The position numbers and the translations under genes were made by a program. 5,239 nucleotides of DNA from Chloroflexota bacterium (lineage in GTDB: Bacteria; Chloroflexota; Dehalococcoidia; Lucifugimonadales; JAPUKM01). The DNA lies in the NCBI GenBank assembly GCA_027295645.1, contig JAPUKM010000044.1, positions 1 to 5,239 on the forward strand, written 5' to 3'. This document shows positions 1-5,239 of the stretch, in pieces. A model generated the notes under the pieces. That model made no database searches and was not told the DNA's origin. It saw only the letters and a program-made list of their open reading frames with translations. The stretch's first letter is position 1. Each line of letters starts with the position of its first letter.

Positions 1-385
1 CCAGGTCCACCGGCCCCTGGAGGTGAAAGGGATTGCGGGCGTTGACCCGCTCCAGCACCTCGACTCTGGGGTCATCGCGGAGGCGCTGGTGGATCTGGCC
101 GTAGCCCACGTCCAGGGCGACGGATCCGGTAAGGTCAAGGCCGAACTCTTGTAGAGCATGAGCCAGTTTGACGCCGCCCCGCCCCACGTAAGGCGGCGGC
201 GGTGCAAGGCGGATATCTGCGGTGGCGTCGACGAGGGCGCCCGCCTTGTCGATGCGGCTTCCCCCTACAGTGACCTGGCCGGCCATCAGGAGGGCGCGGG
301 CTTTCACCAGGCTGACCGCCAGGCCGCGCTCCACCAGCAGGCGGTCTATGCGTTGCCTGGTTGGTTTGGGGCTGTGAGGTGGCAT
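1..385 (-). CDS. tlyA: TlyA-family rRNA 2'-O-methyltransferase, N-terminal part (partial, internal deletion)
   Basis: This minus-strand reading frame starts at the ATG at 385-383 and is open through the left edge (128 codons visible). Residues 12-60 form an S4 RNA-binding domain (RIDRLLVERGLA, ARALLMAGQV, then a VDATADIRL segment). The TlyA signature YVGRGGVKL follows at 66-74, including the Lys (K73) that is catalytic in the family. Known TlyA proteins methylate 2'-hydroxyls of cytidines in 16S and/or 23S rRNA using SAM. The oddity is at residues 91-96. The family normally reads (A/I)(L/I)D-(V/I)-G-x-S-T-G-G-F and then about 20 residues up to V-D-V-G-Y. Here LDVG joins directly to YGQ, so SAM motif I is missing, while the following part (RLRDDPRVEVLERVNAR) is normal. 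The frame is intact across the gap. The gene may be inactive or it may reflect a sequence or assembly deletion. No clear ribosome binding site precedes the start. It is divergent from rpmH. Family call is confident; activity is doubtful. Confidence 0.88.
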   Translation of the reverse strand, partial: MPPHSPKPTRQRIDRLLVERGLAVSLVKARALLMAGQVTVGGSRIDKAGALVDATADIRLAPPPPYVGRGGVKLAHALQEFGLDLTGSVALDVGYGQIHQRLRDDPRVEVLERVNARNPFHLQGPVDL

Positions 386-404
386 TTTGAATGGTCGTGG
401 GGTG

Positions 405-426
405 GCTCGCTTCGCTCAGGATGGCA
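405..426 (-). repeat. Possible copy of a dispersed intergenic repeat (CCTGAGCGAAGCGAG core)
   Basis: Read on the minus strand, this stretch in the 5' region of tlyA contains CCATCCTGAGCGAAGCGAG. It resembles a short repeat that I recall seeing many times in intergenic regions of diverse environmental bacterial genomes (form TCATTCTGAGCGAAGCGAA). Only one copy is present in this window, so its repeated nature cannot be shown here. The assignment rests on memory of the motif. Confidence 0.35.
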
Positions 427-469
427 TGCTACATGGCCGGGGATTGGCCGGCAAACCGGAGCTGCTTCG

Positions 470-499
470 TTGACACACTTTGGAGGCTGGATTTATACT
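470..499 (+). promoter_or_regulatory. Sigma70-type promoter for the rpmH-rnpA-yidD-yidC-jag operon
   Basis: A perfect -35 box TTGACA (470-475) is followed after 18 bp by the near-consensus -10 box TATACT (494-499). Transcription would begin around 505-507, giving a leader of about 25 nt before the rpmH ATG at 531. It points towards rpmH, away from tlyA. A strong promoter fits the high demand for ribosomal protein L34. The boxes are read directly from the sequence; use in vivo is inferred. Confidence 0.8.
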
Positions 500-530
500 C
501 AGTGGCACATTATCTCTCCACGTCCACGAA

Positions 531-668
531 ATGCCTAAAAGAACGTACCAACCCAAGAAACGCCGCCGAGCGCGGGTCCATGGCTTTCGCTCAAGGATGA
601 GTACGCCGGGTGGACGCCAGGTTCTTCGCAGGCGGCGGCTCAAGGGAAGGGCGCGTCTGGCGCTCTAG
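531..668 (+). CDS. rpmH: 50S ribosomal protein L34
   Basis: The 45-residue product begins MPKRTYQPKKRRRARVHGFR, the signature opening of L34, and ends GRARLAL. It is highly basic and the length is typical for the family (44-49 aa). L34 is a component of the large ribosomal subunit. I chose the ATG at 531 over the upstream in-frame TTG at 480 because family homology begins exactly at MPKRTYQP and because 480 lies inside the promoter spacer, upstream of the predicted transcription start. No convincing Shine-Dalgarno sequence lies upstream, so initiation may occur on a short unstructured leader. Its last 59 bases overlap the start of rnpA in another frame. The rpmH-rnpA pairing is one of the most conserved bacterial gene orders. 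Confidence 0.97.
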   Translation: MPKRTYQPKKRRRARVHGFRSRMSTPGGRQVLRRRRLKGRARLAL

Positions 669-1059
669 TCCGCTGCCTTCCAAAGAGTCTCCTATTCAAC
701 AACGCTCTGAACAGCCCCTGGGCCGCGACCGGCGTCTCAGGAGAACCAGGGAGTTTGCAGCTGTACGTCAAGCCGGCAGGAGCTGGGTCAATGAGCTTCT
801 GGTCCTGCGGATCGCCGGCAATGAGACGGGGCTCTCGCGAGTGGGGTTCTCCATAAGCCGGCGGGTGGGCAAGGCGGTCATACGCAACAGGGTGAAGCGA
901 AGGCTCAGAGAGATCGTTCGCCAGCGAGATATTGCGGGAAGCCTGGATGTTGTGATCACAGCCCGTGTGCCCGCTGCCCAGGCCAGCTACCGAGAGTTGG
1001 AGTGGGCGGTTGATCAGTTACTGAAGAGGGCGGGGCTGCCTGCACCTCCGAAAGGGTGA
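610..1059 (+). CDS. rnpA: Ribonuclease P protein component, N-terminally extended
   Basis: This is the protein subunit of RNase P, which with the RNA subunit removes 5' leaders from pre-tRNAs. The conserved body starts near residue 39 (RDRRLRRTREFAAVRQAGRS). The hallmark RNR block is at 80-100 (FSISRRVGKAVIRNRVKRRL), with R92-N93-R94 and the K/R cluster that binds RNA. The frame is closed by a TGA at 598-600, and the GTG at 610 is the only ATG, GTG or TTG before the conserved region, so it is the most likely start. A weak AAGGA lies at 593-597. This gives a 149-aa protein, longer than the usual 110-130, with about 38 extra residues at the N terminus. The first 59 nt are shared with rpmH. Overlap of rnpA with rpmH is known in Thermus. 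A non-canonical CTG at 673 would avoid the overlap but is less likely. Confidence 0.93.
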   Translation: MDARFFAGGGSREGRVWRSSPLPSKESPIQQRSEQPLGRDRRLRRTREFAAVRQAGRSWVNELLVLRIAGNETGLSRVGFSISRRVGKAVIRNRVKRRLREIVRQRDIAGSLDVVITARVPAAQASYRELEWAVDQLLKRAGLPAPPKG

Positions 1060-1085
1060 AGGCAACCTATTAGCAAGGTTATGGT

Positions 1086-1379
1086 ATGAAACGAGCAGTG
1101 CTCCGTCTGATACGTCTGTATCAGACGGTCCTTTCACCGTACTGGCCCGGGACGTGCCGGTATACGCCCAGTTGCTCCCACTACGCCCAGGAGGCGGTGG
1201 AGCGGCTGGGCCCCTGGAGGGGTAGTCTGCTGGCGCTGCGGCGCCTGCTGCGGTGCCGTCCCTTTGGCGGCTCCGGCTATGACCCGGTCCCCCATTCCGA
1301 GGACACACCGGCTCCGGACGACCACGGCGCTGGAGAGGCCGGGACGGCCACCACTCGCAATATGACTGTAATTCGATGA
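1086..1379 (+). CDS. yidD: YidD, membrane protein insertion efficiency factor
   Basis: The product is 97 aa. It has the YidD pattern: an amphipathic N-terminal helix (MKRAVLRLIRLYQTVLSPYW), the paired-cysteine core CRYTPSCSHYAQEAVERLG at 24-42, then LRRLLRCRPFGGSGYDPVP ending near residue 69. YidD is a small inner-face membrane-associated protein that assists YidC-dependent insertion of membrane proteins. The final 28 residues after GYDPVP form a polar, low-complexity tail that is not part of the core family. The start is the ATG at 1086, with AAGG at 1075-1078 placed 7 nt upstream; the ATG at 1081 is in another frame and stops at once. It lies 26 nt after rnpA, and its TGA overlaps the next gene's ATG (ATGA), which suggests translational coupling. 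Confidence 0.95.
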   Translation: MKRAVLRLIRLYQTVLSPYWPGTCRYTPSCSHYAQEAVERLGPWRGSLLALRRLLRCRPFGGSGYDPVPHSEDTPAPDDHGAGEAGTATTRNMTVIR

Positions 1380-2581
1380 AGGTAGCGCTCTTTGTCCTTG
1401 CGGTCACGGCCTCCCTCCTGCTGGTGGGATGCGCGGGCGCGAGGTTCACCACCAAGGGAGGCTGGTCCAGCCCGGTGGTCTACGAGTCCGAAGAGGGGCG
1501 GAGGGTTATCTACGTGGGCAGCCAGGAGGGGCGGCTGCTGGCCCTGGACAGCCTGGGCGGCCTTCTGTGGAGCTTTCCCGATGTGACCATAGACGAGTCA
1601 CCTCTTGGACGCGTGCTGTACGGAGCGCCGGCGGTGGACGGAGAGCGGGTGTACTTCGGGACCTACTCCGGGGAGCTGTATGCCCTGGATGCCCAAACGG
1701 GAGAGAGGGCGACGGAGTGGAGCGTCAACCCGATTGTTGTTGATGAAGGCCATATCATCGGCGCGCCCACGCTGGCTGGGGAGGAGCAGTGCTTTGGCCA
1801 AACGCGTGGGGCGGTGGAGGGGGATGTGCTTGTGGTGGGCTCCTCCAGCGGGAGCGTGTACGCCTTCTGTGCGGCGGACGGCTCGCCGGTGTGGCGGGCC
1901 GAGACCCGGGGAGAGGTGTGGGGGTCTCCCGTGGTGTCCGACGGCACCGTGTATGTGGGCTCGCAGGACGGGCACATGTACGCGATATCGCTGGCCAGCG
2001 GCACTCCACGGTGGCCCCAGGCGTTCAAGGCGGGGGGCGCTATTGTGGCCCAGCCGTGGGTGGCGGACGGCAAGGTGTTCTTCGGGGCGCTGGACGGGAA
2101 GGTGTACGCCCTGGATGCCGAAAGCGGTGGCCCCGTCTGGAGGAAGCCGTTCGACGGCGGGAACTGGTTCTGGGCCGGTGTGATCAGCGATGGTGAGAAG
2201 CTCTACGCAGTGACCGTAAAGGGGAAGGTTGTTGCGCTGGACGGGGACACCGGCATCAAGCGGTGGGAGACGAATCTGAACGCGATGGTCATCTCTTCGC
2301 CCGTGCTTGTCCAGAAGCAGGGAGGGGTGCGGCTGATGGTGGCGACCAAGGAGGGCGAAATCGCCATACTCCGTACCGAGGCTGGTGAGGAGGACGGCGG
2401 ACGCATACCGATCAGCGATGCCGAGAACAAACAGGTAAAGCTGAAGGCGCCGCTGGTCGTTTCCGAGAGCATGGTGTACATCAACACGATGGACCCGTGG
2501 ACAACGCAGGTGGTGGACTTGAATACGGGTGGCAACGCCACCTGGATATGCCCGCCTTCGTGCGATAGGATAGGGCGGTAG
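1376..2581 (+). CDS. PQQ/BamB-like beta-propeller lipoprotein
   Basis: The 401-aa product starts with a lipoprotein signal peptide: K2, a hydrophobic stretch 3-17, and a lipobox ending V-G-C at Cys19. It would therefore be lipid-anchored on the outer face of the cytoplasmic membrane. The rest is a series of PQQ-type propeller repeats with the pattern VYxGSxDGxxYALDxxxGxxxW, at about residues 44-66, 91-116, 150-173, 191-213, 232-256, 274-298 and probably 318-335 and 366-390. That suggests a 7- or 8-bladed propeller. The same fold occurs in BamB, the outer-membrane assembly lipoprotein, and in PQQ dehydrogenases, but I see no dehydrogenase heme or metal motifs, so a scaffold or binding role is more likely than an enzyme. 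C392 and C396 form a CPPSC pair near the C terminus. The start overlaps yidD by 4 nt and no Shine-Dalgarno is visible, consistent with coupling. The yidC start lies 2 nt after its stop. A link to membrane protein insertion or folding is inferred from position only. Confidence 0.9.
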   Translation: MKVALFVLAVTASLLLVGCAGARFTTKGGWSSPVVYESEEGRRVIYVGSQEGRLLALDSLGGLLWSFPDVTIDESPLGRVLYGAPAVDGERVYFGTYSGELYALDAQTGERATEWSVNPIVVDEGHIIGAPTLAGEEQCFGQTRGAVEGDVLVVGSSSGSVYAFCAADGSPVWRAETRGEVWGSPVVSDGTVYVGSQDGHMYAISLASGTPRWPQAFKAGGAIVAQPWVADGKVFFGALDGKVYALDAESGGPVWRKPFDGGNWFWAGVISDGEKLYAVTVKGKVVALDGDTGIKRWETNLNAMVISSPVLVQKQGGVRLMVATKEGEIAILRTEAGEEDGGRIPISDAENKQVKLKAPLVVSESMVYINTMDPWTTQVVDLNTGGNATWICPPSCDRIGR

Positions 2582-2583
2582 GC

Positions 2584-3513
2584 ATGGGTGTTATCTGGAA
2601 TGCCGTGATCCTGAGCCCCATGATCAACGTCCTGGCGGTGCTGTACGCGGTGCTGCTCCACAACTTCGGCCTGGCCATCATTGTCTTCACGCTTCTGGTG
2701 CGGCTGGCCACCCTGCGCCTGACGCAGCGCCAGCTCCGCTCCACACGGAAGATGCAGGAGATTCAGCCCAAGATCCAGGAGATCCGGCGTAAGTATCCGA
2801 ACGACAAGCAGAAGGCGTCCCAGGCGCAGATGCGGATGATGAAGGAGGCGGGGGTCAATCCTATTGGGTGTCTTGGCCCGATGGTGATCCAGTTCCCCAT
2901 CTGGATAGGGCTGTACCAGTCGATCATTTCGCTGCTGCCCACCAGCCCGGAGGCGCTGGCGCGTCTCTCGCAGCACCTGTATACCTGGCTGCCCTTTGTG
3001 GATACGCTGGTGCCCCTGAACCGGTCGTTCCTGGGGCTGGACCTGGGCCTGGAGGTGAGCAAGCACGGTTTTATGGTCACTGTTCTCATGCCGGTGCTGG
3101 TTGGCGCTTCCATGTGGGCGCAGCAGAAGATGACGGCCATGCCCTCAATGGACGCCCGAACGGAGTCCACCAACCGGATGATGCTGTGGATGATGCCCTT
3201 CATGTTCGGCTTTTTCACCCTGCAGTTTCCCGCGGGGCTGGCCCTCTACTGGGTGGCGTCCGCGGCGATTGGTATAGTCATCCAGTACCGTATCACCGGC
3301 AGTTGGGGCAACCTGTTCCCCTCCAGCCGGAAAGCGCCCCCTGAGGCTGCTACTCAAGGCGTCGGCCAGGGGAAACCTGCCGACGAGGGTTCCAAGGAGG
3401 AGCCAGAAGATGGACAAAGTGGAGATGACCGGCAAAACCGTCGAGGAGGCGGTCGAAATCGCCCTGCTGGAGCTAGACGCCGACCGCGGGGAGGTCGCGG
3501 TCGAGGTCGTTAG
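2584..3513 (+). CDS. yidC: YidC/Oxa1-family membrane protein insertase
   Basis: The 309-aa protein is the short, five-TM type without the large periplasmic domain of Gram-negative YidC. Approximate membrane segments are 12-40, 97-118, 161-179, 199-216 and 217-236. R40 in FTLLVR matches the conserved groove arginine that contacts substrates. Residues 41-90 form the charged cytoplasmic hairpin (MQEIQPKIQEIRRKYPNDKQ). NPIGCLGPMVIQFPIWIGLY at 92-111 is the classic family block. YidC inserts membrane proteins alone or with SecYEG. No cleavable signal or lipobox is seen. After residue 245 comes a long polar tail, first acidic and then extremely Arg/Gly-rich: the last 27 residues contain 12 Arg. That tail is encoded in the 104 nt shared with jag in another frame. 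Basic tails in YidC2/Oxa1 bind ribosomes, so the same role is plausible here. The start at 2584 lies 2 nt after the upstream stop. Confidence 0.96.
   Translation: MGVIWNAVILSPMINVLAVLYAVLLHNFGLAIIVFTLLVRLATLRLTQRQLRSTRKMQEIQPKIQEIRRKYPNDKQKASQAQMRMMKEAGVNPIGCLGPMVIQFPIWIGLYQSIISLLPTSPEALARLSQHLYTWLPFVDTLVPLNRSFLGLDLGLEVSKHGFMVTVLMPVLVGASMWAQQKMTAMPSMDARTESTNRMMLWMMPFMFGFFTLQFPAGLALYWVASAAIGIVIQYRITGSWGNLFPSSRKAPPEAATQGVGQGKPADEGSKEEPEDGQSGDDRQNRRGGGRNRPAGARRRPRGGRGRGR
3394..3400 (+). promoter_or_regulatory. Consensus ribosome binding site for jag, inside yidC
   Basis: AAGGAGG lies 9 nt before the ATG at 3410. It is the best Shine-Dalgarno match seen in the operon and lies within the yidC coding sequence. 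It fixes the jag start at 3410 and so supports a real 104-nt overlap between the two genes. Independent, efficient initiation of jag is expected. Confidence 0.85.
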
Positions 3514-4042
3514 CCGGGGGAAGGCGGGGCTGTTCGGGCTCAGATCGGAGCCGGCCAAGGTGCGGGTCACCCGGCTGGCGGATAGTGGGTCTGTGGCCGC
3601 TCGGGGGATGGGGGTGCTCTCCACCCTTTTCGGCGCTATGAATGTGGATGCGTATCCGACCATCCGCTCAGAGGGGGATGGGGAGAACTGGCCGGTGATA
3701 GACGTTGCGGGTGAGGACTCCGGGCTGCTCATCGGCAAGCGTGGAGAGACGCTCCGGGCGTTGCAGTTTGTTGTGAATATGGTCCTTAGCCGCCAGGTGC
3801 AGGGAGACTCCCATCTGATTATTGATGTGGAGCGGTACCGGGAGAGACGTGCGAAGTCTGTGGAGGCGCTGGCGACGCGGGTGGCTGAACGGGTGGTCTC
3901 CACGGGGAGCTCCGTTACGCTGGAGCCGATGTCACCGGCGGAGCGGCGTGTGGTCCACATGACGCTGGCGGAGCACCCTGAGGTGACGACGGAGAGCGAT
4001 GGGATTGGTGAGAACCGCCGTGTGACGGTGATGCTACGGTAG
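3410..4042 (+). CDS. jag: Jag/KhpB (EloR-like) RNA-binding protein
   Basis: The 210-aa product has the three-part Jag architecture. The Jag-N domain is at 4-56 (TGKTVEEAVEIALLEL, then VVSRGKAGLFGLRSEPAKVRV). A linker follows, then a KH domain at about 92-142 with the GXXG loop GKRG at 109-112 (SGLLIGKRGETLRALQFVVN). The R3H domain is at about 143-210, with the R179-x-x-x-H183 motif and the closing ESDGIGENRRVTVML. Proteins of this family bind RNA, partner with KhpA in Firmicutes, and influence cell elongation and sporulation there. The role in this organism is not known. Genes for Jag commonly follow yidC. The start at 3410 is supported by the AAGGAGG at 3394-3400 and by the position of Jag-N homology. 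In many bacteria mnmE follows jag; here a 23S rRNA gene does instead. Confidence 0.95.
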   Translation: MDKVEMTGKTVEEAVEIALLELDADRGEVAVEVVSRGKAGLFGLRSEPAKVRVTRLADSGSVAARGMGVLSTLFGAMNVDAYPTIRSEGDGENWPVIDVAGEDSGLLIGKRGETLRALQFVVNMVLSRQVQGDSHLIIDVERYRERRAKSVEALATRVAERVVSTGSSVTLEPMSPAERRVVHMTLAEHPEVTTESDGIGENRRVTVMLR

Positions 4043-4062
4043 CGCTGCGGAGGCGAATTGGT

Positions 4063-4084
4063 GGGGATTACCTATGTTGTCCCC
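4063..4084 (+). terminator. Weak inverted repeat after jag, possible operon terminator
   Basis: GGGGA (4063-4067) can pair with TCCCC (4080-4084), plus one T-G wobble pair, enclosing a loop of about 10 nt, 20 nt after the jag stop. No T-tract follows, and the -35 box of the next promoter begins at the next base. It could be a weak or Rho-assisted end signal, or chance. Read-through of the operon into the 23S gene cannot be excluded. Confidence 0.25.
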
Positions 4085-4113
4085 TTGACTCATGATGGCG
4101 GCACTGCTATAGT
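4085..4113 (+). promoter_or_regulatory. Sigma70-type promoter for the 23S rRNA transcript
   Basis: TTGACT (4085-4090) and TATAGT (4108-4113) are separated by exactly 17 bp, each one base from consensus. Transcription would begin near 4120, leaving a leader of about 140 nt before the mature 23S 5' end. A dedicated strong promoter at this site is what an unlinked 23S gene needs. Alternatively it could drive a short RNA ending at the hairpin at 4173-4197. Confidence 0.78.
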
Positions 4114-4157
4114 TTTTCCGTATGAAGAGGCTGATGCGCATATAGCAAGCACAAGAG

Positions 4158-4170
4158 CCTATGTCATAGG
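4158..4170. other. Short perfect dyad in the 23S leader
   Basis: CCTATG-T-CATAGG is a perfect 6-bp inverted repeat around one central base, located about 40 nt downstream of the predicted transcription start. As RNA it could only form a small 4-bp hairpin. As DNA it has the form of a protein-binding site. No known operator is recognised and chance is possible. Confidence 0.2.
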
Positions 4171-4172
4171 GC

Positions 4173-4197
4173 GGCGGCCTGGCGACTGAAGGCCGCC
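4173..4197 (+). promoter_or_regulatory. GC-rich leader hairpin (boxB-like, or an intrinsic terminator)
   Basis: GGCGGCCT (4173-4180) pairs perfectly with AGGCCGCC (4190-4197) over 8 bp with a 9-nt loop, followed by GTTTTCT. By shape it could be an intrinsic terminator with a short T-tract. By position, immediately upstream of a boxA-like element and within an rRNA leader, it matches the boxB-then-boxA order of E. coli rrn leaders and spacers. The stem is certain; which role it has is unresolved. Confidence 0.65.
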
Positions 4198-4203
4198 GTT
4201 TTC

Positions 4204-4215
4204 TGTACTTTAACA
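4204..4215 (+). promoter_or_regulatory. boxA-like rRNA antitermination element
   Basis: TGTACTTTAACA matches the E. coli rrn boxA TGCTCTTTAACA at 10 of 12 positions, including the CTTTAACA core. boxA RNA recruits NusB-S10 and associated factors so that polymerase resists Rho termination on long untranslated rRNA. It sits 48 nt before the 23S 5' end and 7 nt after the hairpin. A weaker look-alike (8 of 12) lies at 4249-4260. Confidence 0.7.
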
Positions 4216-4262
4216 AGGGAATAGAGGAATAGCCGAGTCAGTTCTGTCCGGTCTTTAATGTG

Positions 4263-5239
<977 letters not shown>

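Noticed and set aside
386..530. Replication origin near rpmH
   Set aside because: oriC often lies beside rpmH, but I find no DnaA boxes (TTATCCACA-like) or AT-rich unwinding stretch here, and dnaA is absent from the window.
158..538. Plus-strand open frame across tlyA and the divergent promoter
   Set aside because: It runs antisense to the clear TlyA frame and through the rpmH promoter, and the product has no recognisable domain.
1018..1455. Minus-strand open frame opposite yidD
   Set aside because: The yidD frame has clear family motifs, while this product is low-complexity Pro/Arg-rich and matches nothing I know.
2203..3066. Long minus-strand open frame opposite the lipoprotein and yidC genes
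   Set aside because: It is antisense to two well-supported genes, spans their junction, and shows no recognisable family; GC-rich DNA produces such shadows.
3145..3960. Long minus-strand open frame opposite yidC and jag
   Set aside because: It is antisense to conserved YidC and Jag domains, Ser/Thr/Arg-rich with no motif, and has the composition expected of a reverse-frame shadow.
4120..4204. tRNA between jag and 23S
   Set aside because: No cloverleaf, T-loop GGTTCGA-type block or acceptor pairing can be formed; the stretch fits an rRNA leader better.
4034..4216. Minus-strand 60-codon frame in the jag-23S intergenic region
   Set aside because: It overlaps the promoter, hairpin and boxA on the other strand, has no ribosome binding site that I can see, and no known family.

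Overview
This is a GC-rich bacterial window holding a housekeeping cluster that is mostly recognisable, with several structural oddities. The family assignments are secure. The organism is not named by anything in the sequence. I infer a member of the Chloroflexota (Dehalococcoidia or SAR202-like) from three things: a 23S rRNA gene with no 16S gene in front of it, a short monoderm-type YidC, and a PQQ-propeller lipoprotein between yidD and yidC. That placement is moderate-to-low confidence.

Layout. Positions 1-385 (minus strand) hold the N-terminal part of a TlyA-family rRNA 2'-O-methyltransferase. It runs off the left edge and lacks about 24 residues that contain the SAM-binding motif. A 145-base divergent region follows, with a short repeat-like sequence (405-426) and a strong sigma70-type promoter (TTGACA, 18 bp, TATACT at 470-499). 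That promoter serves a plus-strand operon: rpmH (531-668), rnpA (610-1059), yidD (1086-1379), a PQQ/BamB-like beta-propeller lipoprotein (1376-2581), yidC (2584-3513) and jag/khpB (3410-4042). Spacing is very tight: rpmH and rnpA overlap by 59 nt, yidD and the lipoprotein by 4 nt (ATGA), the lipoprotein and yidC are 2 nt apart, and yidC and jag overlap by 104 nt.

Positions 4043-4262 look like an rRNA leader: a second near-consensus promoter (4085-4113), a GC-rich hairpin (4173-4197) and a boxA-like antitermination sequence (4204-4215). The 5' part of a 23S rRNA gene then runs from about 4263 to the right edge. No 16S rRNA or tRNA lies between jag and the 23S gene, so the 23S appears unlinked from 16S and has its own promoter.

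How the genes fit together. The operon encodes a ribosomal protein (L34), the RNase P protein, the membrane-insertion pair YidD/YidC, an extracytoplasmic lipoprotein of unknown role, and the RNA-binding protein Jag, next to a large-subunit rRNA gene and an rRNA-modifying enzyme. The theme is ribosome production and co-translational membrane insertion. I see no CRISPR array, insertion sequence, tRNA or oriC. The points most worth a second look are the internal deletion in TlyA, the unlinked 23S with its leader, the Arg/Gly-rich YidC tail overprinted on jag, and the lipoprotein inside the YidC operon.
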